64,000 nucleotides of DNA from Polyangiaceae bacterium (GTDB taxonomy: Bacteria; Myxococcota_A; Polyangia; Polyangiales; Polyangiaceae), in assembly GCA_029266615.1 (NCBI GenBank), contig JAQSWN010000016.1, positions 1 to 64,000 of the forward strand, read 5' to 3'. The notes beneath the pieces were generated by a model. It was not told the DNA's origin. It saw only the letters and a program-made list of their open reading frames with translations, and did no database searches. The position numbers were made by a program, and so were the translations under genes. Positions 9,158 through 17,211 of this stretch are shown piece after piece. How positions within the stretch are numbered: the first letter of the stretch is position 1; each line of letters starts with the position of its first letter.

Positions 9158-9800
9158 CTAAGTGTTCCTTGAAGCTGGGCGCACGTCGGCGACGGCCCGG
9201 TGGTCCCGGGATCGGTAGGGAGCACAACGTCCAGCGCTGGGGCCGTCTCGAATGAACGAGAGGGGCACTTGGCGACTTCGTTGTGTTGAATTGATAATCC
9301 CAAACACCCACATCCCGATCAACCCGCGCGCTCGGCTATTTGCGTTTCCCGGCCGTTTCTGAAACTCCCGAGAAATCGGCTATCGACGGCATGAAACAAA
9401 CCTTCGTCAACCGATGGGGTTACGCGTCACGGCGTGCGACGGCTCAGCGTTTCGGCGCCGCGCGCAAGCTCAGTAGCCGCCCACCTTGCCCTCCCGCGCC
9501 TCGCGTGGGTCACGCGCCTCGCGTGGGTCCCGCGCCTCTTCCCCTACGCGCTCGGCATTCTAGTCGCACTCCGCGCTCCATCCACGCGGGTTGCGGAGAA
9601 CCGCGGCGCATACCGCACGCTGCGACCCCGCCTGACCCGAGGGACCCCTCGCACCTCCGATCGTCTCCTGCTTACCAAGAGGCACGCTGCGGGTGCCAGG
9701 GGACACGCCGCGGGTGCCGCCGCCAGACGCGTCCCGAGGAACGTGCTCCCACGGGCGCGGACGGGAACGCCAGCTGCCTCTGGACGGTCGCGGGGCGCGG
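9158..9800. other. 643-bp intergenic region upstream of the nitrate importer operon
   Basis: The only annotated content is a short tandem repeat at 9495-9538. Candidate reading frames here are rich in Arg/Pro/Ser with no plausible protein pattern. The promoter of the barrel-nrt operon must lie within the part next to 9157, which is more AT-rich (about 9270-9310). I searched by eye for a sigma-54 GG/GC pair and did not find a convincing one. Confidence 0.6.
9495..9538. repeat. 18-nt tandem repeat, 2.4 copies, intergenic
   Basis: The unit cgcgcctcgcgtgggtcm occurs at 9495-9512 and 9513-9530, followed by a partial copy at 9531-9538. It lies in noncoding sequence between the nitrate operon promoter and the Roadblock gene. 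No function is apparent. Confidence 0.7.
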
Positions 9801-10277
9801 TCAGCCCGAGATCACGCGGCCGCGGTAGGTGCGGGGGACACCGTGAGAACCGGCGACGCTCGGCGGCGGTGGAGTAACGCTGCTGCGCGACGACGCGACG
9901 GGTGGCGCGGGGCTGCGGAGCAAGGCGACGATCTCCGGCTCCAGCCGCCGCGTCGTGAGCGTGAGGGCCATGCGGAGCGCAGCCGCATTGATGTCGTTCG
10001 CGGTGATGACGGCGAGCAGGCCATGGGCAAAGCGTGTGACGTAGAGCCGATGCTCGTCGAAGCGCAAGATGGCCGAGGACACTTCGTCCCCGTCCGCCGC
10101 GAGCGTCTCCACGAACCGCGAGAGACGGGCGCCGACTTCCACGAAGAGCTCGTCATGAAACACGGCGGGCAAGTCTTTGCCGATGAGCTCGCCGCTCTGC
10201 TGAAGCACGAAGCTTCCGTGCACACCGGCGACGTCCCGCAAAGCCGCGAGTGCGCGAGAGATGGCGGCCTGGTTCAT
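9801..10277 (-). CDS. Roadblock/LC7-domain protein
   Basis: A 158-residue protein whose first ~115 residues fit a Roadblock/LC7 fold: a starting helix (ISRALAALRDVAGVHGSFVLQQSGELI), a central helix (ELFVEVGARLSRFVETLAA) and strands ending TRFAHGLLAVITANDINAAAL. The C-terminal 40 residues are Ser/Pro/Arg rich and probably disordered. Roadblock proteins such as MglB regulate small Ras-like GTPases in Myxococcota. No GTPase gene is adjacent. Its ATG at 10277 overlaps the stop of the upstream PATAN gene (ATGA), so the two are co-translated and may form a complex. The partner GTPase, if any, is unknown. Confidence 0.8.
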   Translation of the reverse strand: MNQAAISRALAALRDVAGVHGSFVLQQSGELIGKDLPAVFHDELFVEVGARLSRFVETLAADGDEVSSAILRFDEHRLYVTRFAHGLLAVITANDINAAALRMALTLTTRRLEPEIVALLRSPAPPVASSRSSVTPPPPSVAGSHGVPRTYRGRVISG

Positions 10278-11041
10278 AGCCCGAGCCTCTCTCGTACTTG
10301 CGATAGGTCCGCGTCGGGCGCGGCGGTGAGGGCAAAGGTGTTGCCGCTCTTCTCGCGATAGATGAGCGTGCGTGAGCGCTGCTGCGTGACCTCCACGCTC
10401 ACGAGCCCGAGCATGCCGAGCCCGTCCCCCACCAGCTCCGCGAGGCGTGCCGCGTAGGCGGCGACCTGACCGAGCTCGGCGGCTTCGCCCTTCGAGCTCA
10501 CGACGTTGCCGCTTTGATCGAGACGCACCGCCGCGCGGACTTGCGCGAGCATCGGCGTGGGTTCGGAGCTCACGTTTCCCTCCAACCTAGAAGAGCCAGA
10601 CGTGGGGGCCGACGACGGAGGTGGAGGCGACGTCGTGCGCGTCACCGCGGTCCGCGTGCCCGGGAATGCGACCAGGTTGTGCCGGCCCGACTCGTCACGA
10701 TGCTGCGCCGCGATGAGGAGCAGATTCTGCCAATTGGAGCTGATGGAATCGCGATCGGGCCAGCCCGCGCTACACGGCTCGATGCTGCCGTCGTTCCAGC
10801 GAAGGATCTCGAGCGCCGCGCTCTCTCCAATGCCACGACGACTTACCGCGTGGACGATTTGCCCAGCGCGAAAGTACAGGTAGCCAACCTCGTTGCCCGA
10901 GCTCACGCGTAGTACGCGCTCACGCCCCGACAAGCACTCCATCTGCACGAGGTCCGCGAGGCTCGTACCGTGGAGGCTGGCGCGAAAACCGCTTTCGCGC
11001 ATCGTGTTGGGAGACTCTTCGCCACTGTTCATTGCAGGCAT
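10274..11041 (-). CDS. DUF4388 (PATAN) protein with C-terminal Roadblock-like domain
   Basis: A 255-residue protein. Residues about 18-115 match the PATAN/DUF4388 pattern: LHGTSLADLVQMECLSGRER, then strands leading to YFRAGQIVHAV and the helix ALEILRWNDGSIE. A Ser/Pro/Thr linker (about 125-160) leads to a C-terminal domain (about 160-255) that resembles Roadblock (AAVRLDQSGNVVSSKGEAAE). PATAN domains typically occur in regulatory or signalling proteins of Myxococcota and cyanobacteria. It overlaps the Roadblock gene by 4 nt, suggesting a heteromeric Roadblock assembly. It is divergent from the ammonium transporter gene, without evidence of shared control. Confidence 0.75.
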   Translation of the reverse strand: MPAMNSGEESPNTMRESGFRASLHGTSLADLVQMECLSGRERVLRVSSGNEVGYLYFRAGQIVHAVSRRGIGESAALEILRWNDGSIEPCSAGWPDRDSISSNWQNLLLIAAQHRDESGRHNLVAFPGTRTAVTRTTSPPPPSSAPTSGSSRLEGNVSSEPTPMLAQVRAAVRLDQSGNVVSSKGEAAELGQVAAYAARLAELVGDGLGMLGLVSVEVTQQRSRTLIYREKSGNTFALTAAPDADLSQVRERLGL

Positions 11042-11339
11042 TGTGACTCCGAAGCGCGCAAGCCGCGCGCCGTGGGATGGACGATGAACTCAGGACCACG
11101 GCTTTTCAAGGACGATCTGACGACTCGGATCCGTTCCTTCGCTCATCGTTCCCAAACAGGATGAGTGAGCAAGTCATCGTTCGGCATTCCACGAATCGGT
11201 ACGCGTAACGCGCGACAAAGATCGCAAATCGACGAGAATTTTGCGGAGACATGCGCGCGAAACAGAAGCGAAATGCGCGCCCGAGGAAGCTCAGAACATC
11301 GAGGCACGTGCCGCAACGCGCGCCACGTCTGCAGCGCAC

Positions 11340-12815
11340 ATGTTGGATCCAACAACCCTTCAGGAAGTTGCCAAGCAATCGGCGGACACGGCGCAAGGCC
11401 TCGGTCAGTTGACTGTGTCGGCAAACCTCGTTTGGACTTGTTTGTGCGCCTTCATGGTCATGTTCATGCAGGCGGGGTTTGCGCTCGTGGAAACCGGTCT
11501 CACCCGCTCCAAGAACGTCGCCCACACCATGGCGATGAATTTCTTGGTGTACGCCATCGGTATCATCGGCTTTTGGGCCATCGGCTTCGGCCTCCAGATG
11601 GGCGGCGTCGGAGCGATGGCAACTTACGGCGGAGACGCCTCGCTGTCGCAAGAGTTCACCGTGAACGTCGGCGGCAAGCAGTGGGGGCTGTTCGGAACCA
11701 CGGGCTTCTTTCTACCGCTCGCGCAATACACACCCGCCGTCGCGACGATGTTTCTGTTTCAAATGGTGTTCATGGACACCACCGCGACCATTCCGACGGG
11801 CGCATTGGCCGAGCGTTGGAAGTTTGGAGCGTTCATCGCATTCAGCTTCGTGATTTCGACTGTCATCTACCCGGTCTATGCTAACTGGGTTTGGGGCGGA
11901 GGGTGGCTCTCGCAGCTAGGCCACAACTACGGTCTCGGCCACGGCCACGTGGACTTCGCAGGCTCCTCCGTCGTGCACATGACGGGCGGCGTCACGGCCC
12001 TCATCACCTGTAAGCTCCTCGGGCCACGCCTCGGCAAGTACAACGCGGACGGCACGCCCAATCCCATTCCGGGCCACAACATCCCGATGGCGGTCTTGGG
12101 CACCTTCATTCTCTGCTTCGGCTGGTTCGGGTTCAATTCCGGGTCGACCTTGGCCGCGAGCGACAATCGCTTCGCGATCGTGGCCGTAAATACGATGCTC
12201 GCGTCGGCGGCGGGCGCGCTCGCGGCGACGTTCTACGGCAACCTCAAGTTCGGCAAGCCGGATCCAACGTGGATGTGCAACGGCATGCTCGCGGGGCTCG
12301 TCGCCATCACTGCGCCCTGCGCGTTCGTGAGCGCCGGCACCTCACTCTTCATCGGCGCGGTGAGCGGCTTCCTCGTCATCGCCGCCGCCCTCTTCGTCGA
12401 GACCACGCTCAAGATCGATGACCCCGTCGGAGCCATCGCCGTGCACGGGTGCAACGGACTTTGGGGGATCTTGGCGGTCGGCTTGTTTTCGAACGGCACC
12501 TACGGCGAAGGGCTGAACGGCGTCACGGGCCCGGTCAAAGGATTGTTCTACGGAGACAGCGGCCAGCTCTTCGCATCGCTCATCGGCATCGGCGCCAACA
12601 TCGTCTACGTCGGCCTCCTGGCGAGCGCCTCCTTCGTCGTCATCGGCCGCATGATGGGCGGGCACCGAGTCTCGCCCGAGGTCGAGCTCGCGGGGCTGGA
12701 CGTGCCGGAGATGGGAGTCGACGGCTACGTCGGCGACCCGGGAATCATCCTGCCGGACGAAGCCGCCACTCAACCCCCTGCCCTCTACCCCGTGCATACC
12801 GCAGGCAGTCAGTAG
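11340..12815 (+). CDS. amt: Ammonium transporter (Amt family)
   Basis: A 491-residue channel protein with the 11-12 helices of the Amt/Mep/Rh family. The pore hallmarks are present: DFAGSSVVHMTGG with D205 and H213 (equivalents of E. coli AmtB D160 and H168) and AVHGCNGLWG with H369 (equivalent of H318). The ATG at 11340 is preferred because residues upstream are polar and unlike the family. The first helix then starts around residue 30. It moves ammonium/ammonia across the inner membrane. No glnK lies next to it, unlike many amtB loci. Together with nitrate import and nitrate reduction in this window it suggests local clustering of nitrogen genes. Confidence 0.95.
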   Translation: MLDPTTLQEVAKQSADTAQGLGQLTVSANLVWTCLCAFMVMFMQAGFALVETGLTRSKNVAHTMAMNFLVYAIGIIGFWAIGFGLQMGGVGAMATYGGDASLSQEFTVNVGGKQWGLFGTTGFFLPLAQYTPAVATMFLFQMVFMDTTATIPTGALAERWKFGAFIAFSFVISTVIYPVYANWVWGGGWLSQLGHNYGLGHGHVDFAGSSVVHMTGGVTALITCKLLGPRLGKYNADGTPNPIPGHNIPMAVLGTFILCFGWFGFNSGSTLAASDNRFAIVAVNTMLASAAGALAATFYGNLKFGKPDPTWMCNGMLAGLVAITAPCAFVSAGTSLFIGAVSGFLVIAAALFVETTLKIDDPVGAIAVHGCNGLWGILAVGLFSNGTYGEGLNGVTGPVKGLFYGDSGQLFASLIGIGANIVYVGLLASASFVVIGRMMGGHRVSPEVELAGLDVPEMGVDGYVGDPGIILPDEAATQPPALYPVHTAGSQ

Positions 12816-12914
12816 CAGCGCCATAAGATCACCATCGGCCGGAGGGACTCCTCGCCCAAAGGCCACTCACGACAGCAGACAGACCGAAAACAACCCAATA
12901 CATACGCGGCAACC

Positions 12915-12979
12915 GACTGCCGCCGGGTTCACGCAGCCCGGCGGCAGTCACTAATTTGGGGCTTTGCCCCAAATTAGTG
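12915..12979. terminator. Two back-to-back perfect 13-bp hairpins downstream of amt
   Basis: The first stem is gactgccgccggg / cccggcggcagtc (12915-12927 with 12937-12949, 9-nt loop). The second is cactaatttgggg / ccccaaattagtg (12949-12961 with 12967-12979, 5-nt loop). Both are perfect, they share one base, and a short T-run (gcggggtttt) follows. The position, about 100 nt past the amt stop, fits a terminator or transcript-end structure. The second stem is AT-richer than its surroundings. Confidence 0.5.
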
Positions 12980-13047
12980 AGCGGGGTTTTCATTGCCATG
13001 GGGCTGGTGATAGCGCCTGGCGTCTGTCGCGTGCCAAGGGCGCGACG

Positions 13048-13315
13048 GGCGCTGGTCTCGCCAGTTCTTACACTACGGTCCTCGGGTGCCGATCGTGATC
13101 TGCTCGCGCCAAAGTCGGGGGACGTGGTTCCGGCTCGATGCGCCGAGGCGCCTCTCGCGACCCTTCGTAGCAGCAACTTCGAGCGAGAGAGTGTGTGAGA
13201 GTGACGGGAAAGGGGCGGAACTGGGCGCGTGTCCAGCCAGTTATTTGCACTACAATCTTCATGTGCCGCTCTTGACCGGCGGCCGGCGCCAGAGTCGGGT
13301 GATGTCGTTCTCGCT
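13048..13315. repeat. Imperfect ~85-bp direct repeat, two copies
   Basis: Copy 1 (about 13048-13134) and copy 2 (about 13228-13315) share ordered blocks such as ccagtt..t, cactac, gtgccg, gcgcca.agtcggg and a gtcgtt/gtggtt..cggct-like end. They are clearly diverged copies with a roughly 180-bp period. The intervening sequence is also GC-rich and noncoding. Function unknown. Confidence 0.5.
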
Positions 13316-13456
13316 GAAGCGTGGGCGCGGGCTCGCTTTCGAGGCAGATCGCACCGCCTCGTCGCGCTGTTGCTGGCAAAGCTCGGCATCCAAGAGGCCG
13401 TGACGGCTCGAAGGCGGAGCTAGAACGGCGCGACAGGTTGTCATTCATGCTTCGAG

Positions 13457-13726
13457 ATGCTTCGCTTTCGGATCATGGACGACCGCGAGTGGCTGGCCCG
13501 AAGCTTCGAGAACATGCTGGCGCCCGATCACCTGGATCAGGCGTTGTCTGAGCGCGCCTACGCGCACTTCAACGCGTTGCTGCTCAGCTACGGCACGGAG
13601 GCGAGCGTTGACCCAGCGATGAGCACGGACGCGGACGCCGCGTTGCAGCTGGAGACGACGCTACGCCGCGCTACCGCGCGCGCCATTCGCGAGACCGCGG
13701 CCGCGCTCCGCAGCGGCAAGTTGTGA
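13457..13726 (+). CDS. Hypothetical 89-residue helical protein
   Basis: The predicted protein (89 residues, or 83 from the Met at 13475) has a composition like a real soluble protein: DREWLARSFENMLAPDHLDQ, a middle LSERAYAHFNALLLSYG helix and a C-terminal helix rich in Ala/Arg/Thr/Glu (LETTLRRATARAIRETAAAL). It is convergent with the transglutaminase gene, whose stop lies 6 nt past its own. There is no recognisable family and no clear ribosome-binding site. Confidence 0.45.
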   Translation: MLRFRIMDDREWLARSFENMLAPDHLDQALSERAYAHFNALLLSYGTEASVDPAMSTDADAALQLETTLRRATARAIRETAAALRSGKL

Positions 13727-13732
13727 GCGCGC

Positions 13733-14608
13733 TCAGTCTTCGTGGGTGACGTCGACGGCGACGTTGAGGCTGTGCTGGCCGCCGCCCAAGACGATACCGC
13801 GCAGCGGGCTCACATCCGAGAAGTCGCGGCCCCACGCCACCGTGACGTGACGCTCACCTGGAAAGACAGCGTTCGTGGGATCGAAGTCAATCCAACCCAG
13901 CGACGGTAGAAACGCGGCCGCCCACGCGTGCGACGCGTCTGCCCCGACCAGCTTGGGGCGACCGGGGGGCGGCTCCGTTTCCAGGTAGCCGGAGACGTAA
14001 CGACCGGCGAGGCCGAGCGAGCGCAGGCAGCCCACGGCGAGCTGCGCGAAGTCTTGGCAGACGCCGCGACGCTCGCGGAGGACCTGCGCGAGCGGGGTGC
14101 TCACGTCCGTAGCGAGCGGCTCGTATTTGAACTCGCGAAAGATGCGCTCGGACAGCTCGCCGATGGCGTCTACGAACGGGCGCCCGGGCGAAAACGTCGG
14201 CGCTGCGTACTCGGCGAGCATCTGGTGGCTGCGCACCAGCGGCGAATCGAAGCAGAACTCGCGCGCGGCGAGGAACTGACGATCTTGCTCGAGTTGTTCG
14301 CGCACTTTCTCCCAGGAGAGGCGCGTGGCGGGCGTGAGCTCGAGCTGGGGTGGCGCGACCTCCACCCGAGTTTCGCTCTTCACTTCCAAGACGTCGTGCG
14401 GGGCCAATACCTCGCAGAAATGCGTGGGATTACCGAAGTAGTCGCGCCCCGCTTGCAGCTCCGCTTGTTCGGGCGAAACGGTGATGCGGCTCTCCAACAC
14501 ACGCTGATGAACGAGATTGCGCGGCTCGAGGTGCATCGCGTGGGTGGCGTGCAGCACGGGGCTCTCGTACTCGTAGCGCGTGGTGTGCGTAACGCGGTAA
14601 CGCCTCAC
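13733..14608 (-). CDS. Transglutaminase-like cysteine protease-fold protein (last gene of ATP-grasp/alpha-E operon)
   Basis: A 291-residue protein that begins with the bacterial transglutaminase N-terminal domain (RRYRVTHTTRYEYESPVLHA) and continues with the catalytic core. The Cys-His-Asp triad is visible as RRGVCQDFAQLAVGCLRSLG (Cys about 183), DASHAWAAAFLP (His about 225) and GWIDFDPTNA (Asp about 240). Start is GTG at 14608, overlapping the upstream stop as GTGA. In ATP-grasp/alpha-E operons such proteins are predicted to act as peptidases or amide-forming enzymes on a peptide tag. The actual substrate is unknown. The domain and triad are seen directly. Confidence 0.88.
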   Translation of the reverse strand: MRRYRVTHTTRYEYESPVLHATHAMHLEPRNLVHQRVLESRITVSPEQAELQAGRDYFGNPTHFCEVLAPHDVLEVKSETRVEVAPPQLELTPATRLSWEKVREQLEQDRQFLAAREFCFDSPLVRSHQMLAEYAAPTFSPGRPFVDAIGELSERIFREFKYEPLATDVSTPLAQVLRERRGVCQDFAQLAVGCLRSLGLAGRYVSGYLETEPPPGRPKLVGADASHAWAAAFLPSLGWIDFDPTNAVFPGERHVTVAWGRDFSDVSPLRGIVLGGGQHSLNVAVDVTHED

Positions 14609-17211
14609 GTGGCCTCCAAGTCTTCGTTGACCCAGTGCGGAGGCGAAACCGCGCGCTCCTTCGAAAGGTGCGAAAACCAGGTCGCGCTGATGTCGTCCGA
14701 CAGTTGCCAGAACAAGACGAGGACCTCCTCCAGCAACTGACGGAGCCCCGCGCCGTCTCCGGCGCAAGCTTGCTCGATGTCCGCTGTGAGCAGGCTGCTG
14801 TCCAGCGCGATCACGCGCCGCTCGGCCCGACTGCGCACGACCCCCTGACGGCCCGGCAAGCGGTGCAGGTGCTCTTTGGCGAGCTCCACCTGGAAGGCGA
14901 CGGAGCGAGGGTTGGTGGAGTCGGTCAGTAGCAGATCGACCACGGGCGCCGCTTGCAGGCTCGATAAGTAACGCGCGCGGTAAGTGAGCAAGCTGTCCGC
15001 GATCTCCAGGAGCGCTTCCATGTGTAGACGCGTCGCGCCCGGCGCGAGGAACGCCTGCAAGAGCTGGAGCATGTAGGTGCCGCGCTCGATGCGACGCCCT
15101 AGATCCAAGAAGGTCCACGCGTGACCGCGCACCATGTTGTCCAGCGTCGTGCCGCTGACAGCGGCCAAGCCGAAAATGAGCTGGTCCAGTGCTTCGATGG
15201 CGACCACGGGGCTCGTGAGCGCGCGGGCGTCCAGCCCGCTCAAGGTGCGGGTGAGGCGCCGCAGGACGTGCCACGCGTCGCGCGACAACCGGCTACGCAC
15301 GCTGAGGGTGAGACCATGGATGCGACCGAGCATCGACGGGAGGCCTTCGGTGGCGACCCGATCCGCGACGAGGCCGTAGAGCAGCGCCTCCGCGGGCGTC
15401 GCTTCTTGCGTAGGGTGTGGGACGCCGGCGTTGCCACCCGCGGTCCGCGGGATCACTCCGAGCCGACCGAGCGTGTCGATGATGGCCGAAAGTACGAACG
15501 GCGCGTCCGGACCCGCTTCCGAGCCGATGCGTTCGAAGCCAGCGCGCGCCAACCGCGCCGTGGAGTCAACGCGCTCCACGTAGCGTCCGAGCCAGAAGAT
15601 GTCGTCCAGCAAGCGGCTCGGCAAGTCCAGACCGCCGCGCTGCAGCTCCACGCGCTGGTCCGGCATGGCGGGGAGCGCTGGCTCCGCGCTGCCCGGAGCC
15701 GCCGGGATCCATACGTCTTTGCTGTGCGCGTTGCTCTTGATGGCGAGAAACAAGCCGTCCGGAGCTTCATTGATGCGCGCCAAGCCGCCGGGCATGACGT
15801 CGTAGTCGTCGCCGTCTCTTACCAAGAAGGAACGGAACGCCACCGTACCGGACGAGAGCTCTCCGCGGTCCAGCACCGGCAAGGCCGAGAGCTCCGGCCA
15901 CCGTTCCGCCACGAAGTCGCCCGAGTGCACCCGCAGTCGGTCGAACAGCTCGCGACGGGCGTCGGTCGAAAGATGGCCGGGGACGAACGGCTCCCCGCGC
16001 CGATCGCTGAAGGCGGGCTTGATGACGAACTCGTCCGGGTGCGCGAGGACCTCGCGGAGCGACGCCGGATCTCCGCACCAGAGCGTGGGCACTGACTCCA
16101 GCAGCAGCTCCTCGCCCAGCAAATGGCGGGCGAGCACCGGCAGGTAGGCCTTCAACGCCGGAGTTTCGCCGATGACGGCACCCAGCGGGTTGGCCAAGCC
16201 GACGTTGCCGGCGCGCGCCGCGAGCGTGAGCCCAGCGACGCCTCCGAGCGAGTCCTCGCGCAGCTCGAGGGGATCCGACCAGGCATCGCCGACACGGCGC
16301 AGCACGACGTCCACCTTGCGCAAGCCGGACAGGGTTTTTAGGTAGACGTAGCCGCCCCGTACACTGAGGTCCCGGCCCTCCACGAGCTCGTAACCGAGGT
16401 AGCGCGCCAGGTAAGCGTGCTCGAAGGAGCTTTCGTCCCGCGCGCCCGCGGAGAGCAAGACCACGCGCGGCTGCCCGCGGGTGCCGGGCGGCGCGAGGCT
16501 CTCCACCGTGCGGCGGAGCTTGTTGAAGAAGCCGGCGACGCGCTCTACGCGATATTCGCGGAACAGCTCCGGCAACGTGCGCCCCAGCACCAATCGGTTC
16601 TCGAGCGCGTAGCCGGCGCCCGTCGGCGCCTGGGTGCGGTCCGAGAAGACGCGGAAGCGGCCTTGCGGGTCGCGCCCCACGTCCGCGGCGTAAAGATGCA
16701 ACCACTGCCCGCCGAGCGGCTGCCAGCCGTGACAGGCGCGCAAAAACTCCGGATGCCCGAGCACGAGCTCCGCCGGAATGAGGCCGTCACGCACTAGTTG
16801 CTGGGGGCCATAACAGTCGCGGATGATGGCATCCAGCAAGCGCGCGCGCTGGCGAAGGCCCGCCGACAACGCGGCCCACTCTGCGCGGTCCAAGACGAGC
16901 GGCACCGCATCCAGCTGCCAGGGACGATTAGTCCCCTCGGGCACGCCCAGGATGTTGAAGGTGACCTCTTGCTGGGTGATGCGCTGCCGAACGAGACGTC
17001 CGAGCTCCTCCAGGTCCTTCGGATCTTTGCTCTCCAGGAACTTCGCGAGTGGGCGCTGGTGCTGGCGAATTTCCCCCGCGGCGTCGCGCAGCTCGTCGAA
17101 GCTCCCGGCGCGCCGCGATGGCGGAATACTCGAGCGGCGCTCCTGAGACTGCTCCACGCTGCCTCTTGTAAGCGAAGAAGCAGGCGCCTGTCGATTCTGG
17201 CCCTGGATCAC
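14605..17211 (-). CDS. Fusion of circularly permuted ATP-grasp and alpha-E domains
   Basis: An 868-residue protein. Residues about 60-500 form a circularly permuted ATP-grasp domain (COG2308/DUF404-DUF407 type) with FRVFSDRTQAPTGAGYALENR, a DVVLRRVGDAWSDPLELRED segment and the EFVIKPAFSDRRGEPFVPG nucleotide-binding region. Residues about 540-860 form an alpha-E domain beginning LLDDIFWLGRYVERVDSTAR. ATP-grasp enzymes ligate carboxylates to amines, and this group is predicted to make peptide-like amide bonds. Alpha-E has no known activity. Start GTG at 17211 overlaps the DUF2126 gene stop. The operon encodes a second, unfused copy of each domain, so fusion and split forms coexist. Confidence 0.88.
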   Translation of the reverse strand: MIQGQNRQAPASSLTRGSVEQSQERRSSIPPSRRAGSFDELRDAAGEIRQHQRPLAKFLESKDPKDLEELGRLVRQRITQQEVTFNILGVPEGTNRPWQLDAVPLVLDRAEWAALSAGLRQRARLLDAIIRDCYGPQQLVRDGLIPAELVLGHPEFLRACHGWQPLGGQWLHLYAADVGRDPQGRFRVFSDRTQAPTGAGYALENRLVLGRTLPELFREYRVERVAGFFNKLRRTVESLAPPGTRGQPRVVLLSAGARDESSFEHAYLARYLGYELVEGRDLSVRGGYVYLKTLSGLRKVDVVLRRVGDAWSDPLELREDSLGGVAGLTLAARAGNVGLANPLGAVIGETPALKAYLPVLARHLLGEELLLESVPTLWCGDPASLREVLAHPDEFVIKPAFSDRRGEPFVPGHLSTDARRELFDRLRVHSGDFVAERWPELSALPVLDRGELSSGTVAFRSFLVRDGDDYDVMPGGLARINEAPDGLFLAIKSNAHSKDVWIPAAPGSAEPALPAMPDQRVELQRGGLDLPSRLLDDIFWLGRYVERVDSTARLARAGFERIGSEAGPDAPFVLSAIIDTLGRLGVIPRTAGGNAGVPHPTQEATPAEALLYGLVADRVATEGLPSMLGRIHGLTLSVRSRLSRDAWHVLRRLTRTLSGLDARALTSPVVAIEALDQLIFGLAAVSGTTLDNMVRGHAWTFLDLGRRIERGTYMLQLLQAFLAPGATRLHMEALLEIADSLLTYRARYLSSLQAAPVVDLLLTDSTNPRSVAFQVELAKEHLHRLPGRQGVVRSRAERRVIALDSSLLTADIEQACAGDGAGLRQLLEEVLVLFWQLSDDISATWFSHLSKERAVSPPHWVNEDLEAT

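Larger units (their letters stand above)
12816..13456. other. 641-bp intergenic region with hairpins and a diverged direct repeat
   Basis: No convincing gene. It contains two adjacent perfect hairpins (12915-12979) and two copies of an imperfect ~85-bp direct repeat (within 13048-13315). A long minus-strand frame here encodes only Arg/Ser/Ala-rich sequence that simply mirrors the DNA repeat, so I do not call it. Confidence 0.6.

Noticed and set aside
9270-9340. Sigma-54-type promoter for the nitrate operon
   Set aside because: No GG/GC pair with the right spacing could be identified on the minus strand.
12829-13389. Minus-strand frame with an internal repeat (TTSPD-like blocks)
   Set aside because: The amino-acid repeat mirrors the DNA repeat at 13048-13315. 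The rest is low-complexity Arg/Ser.
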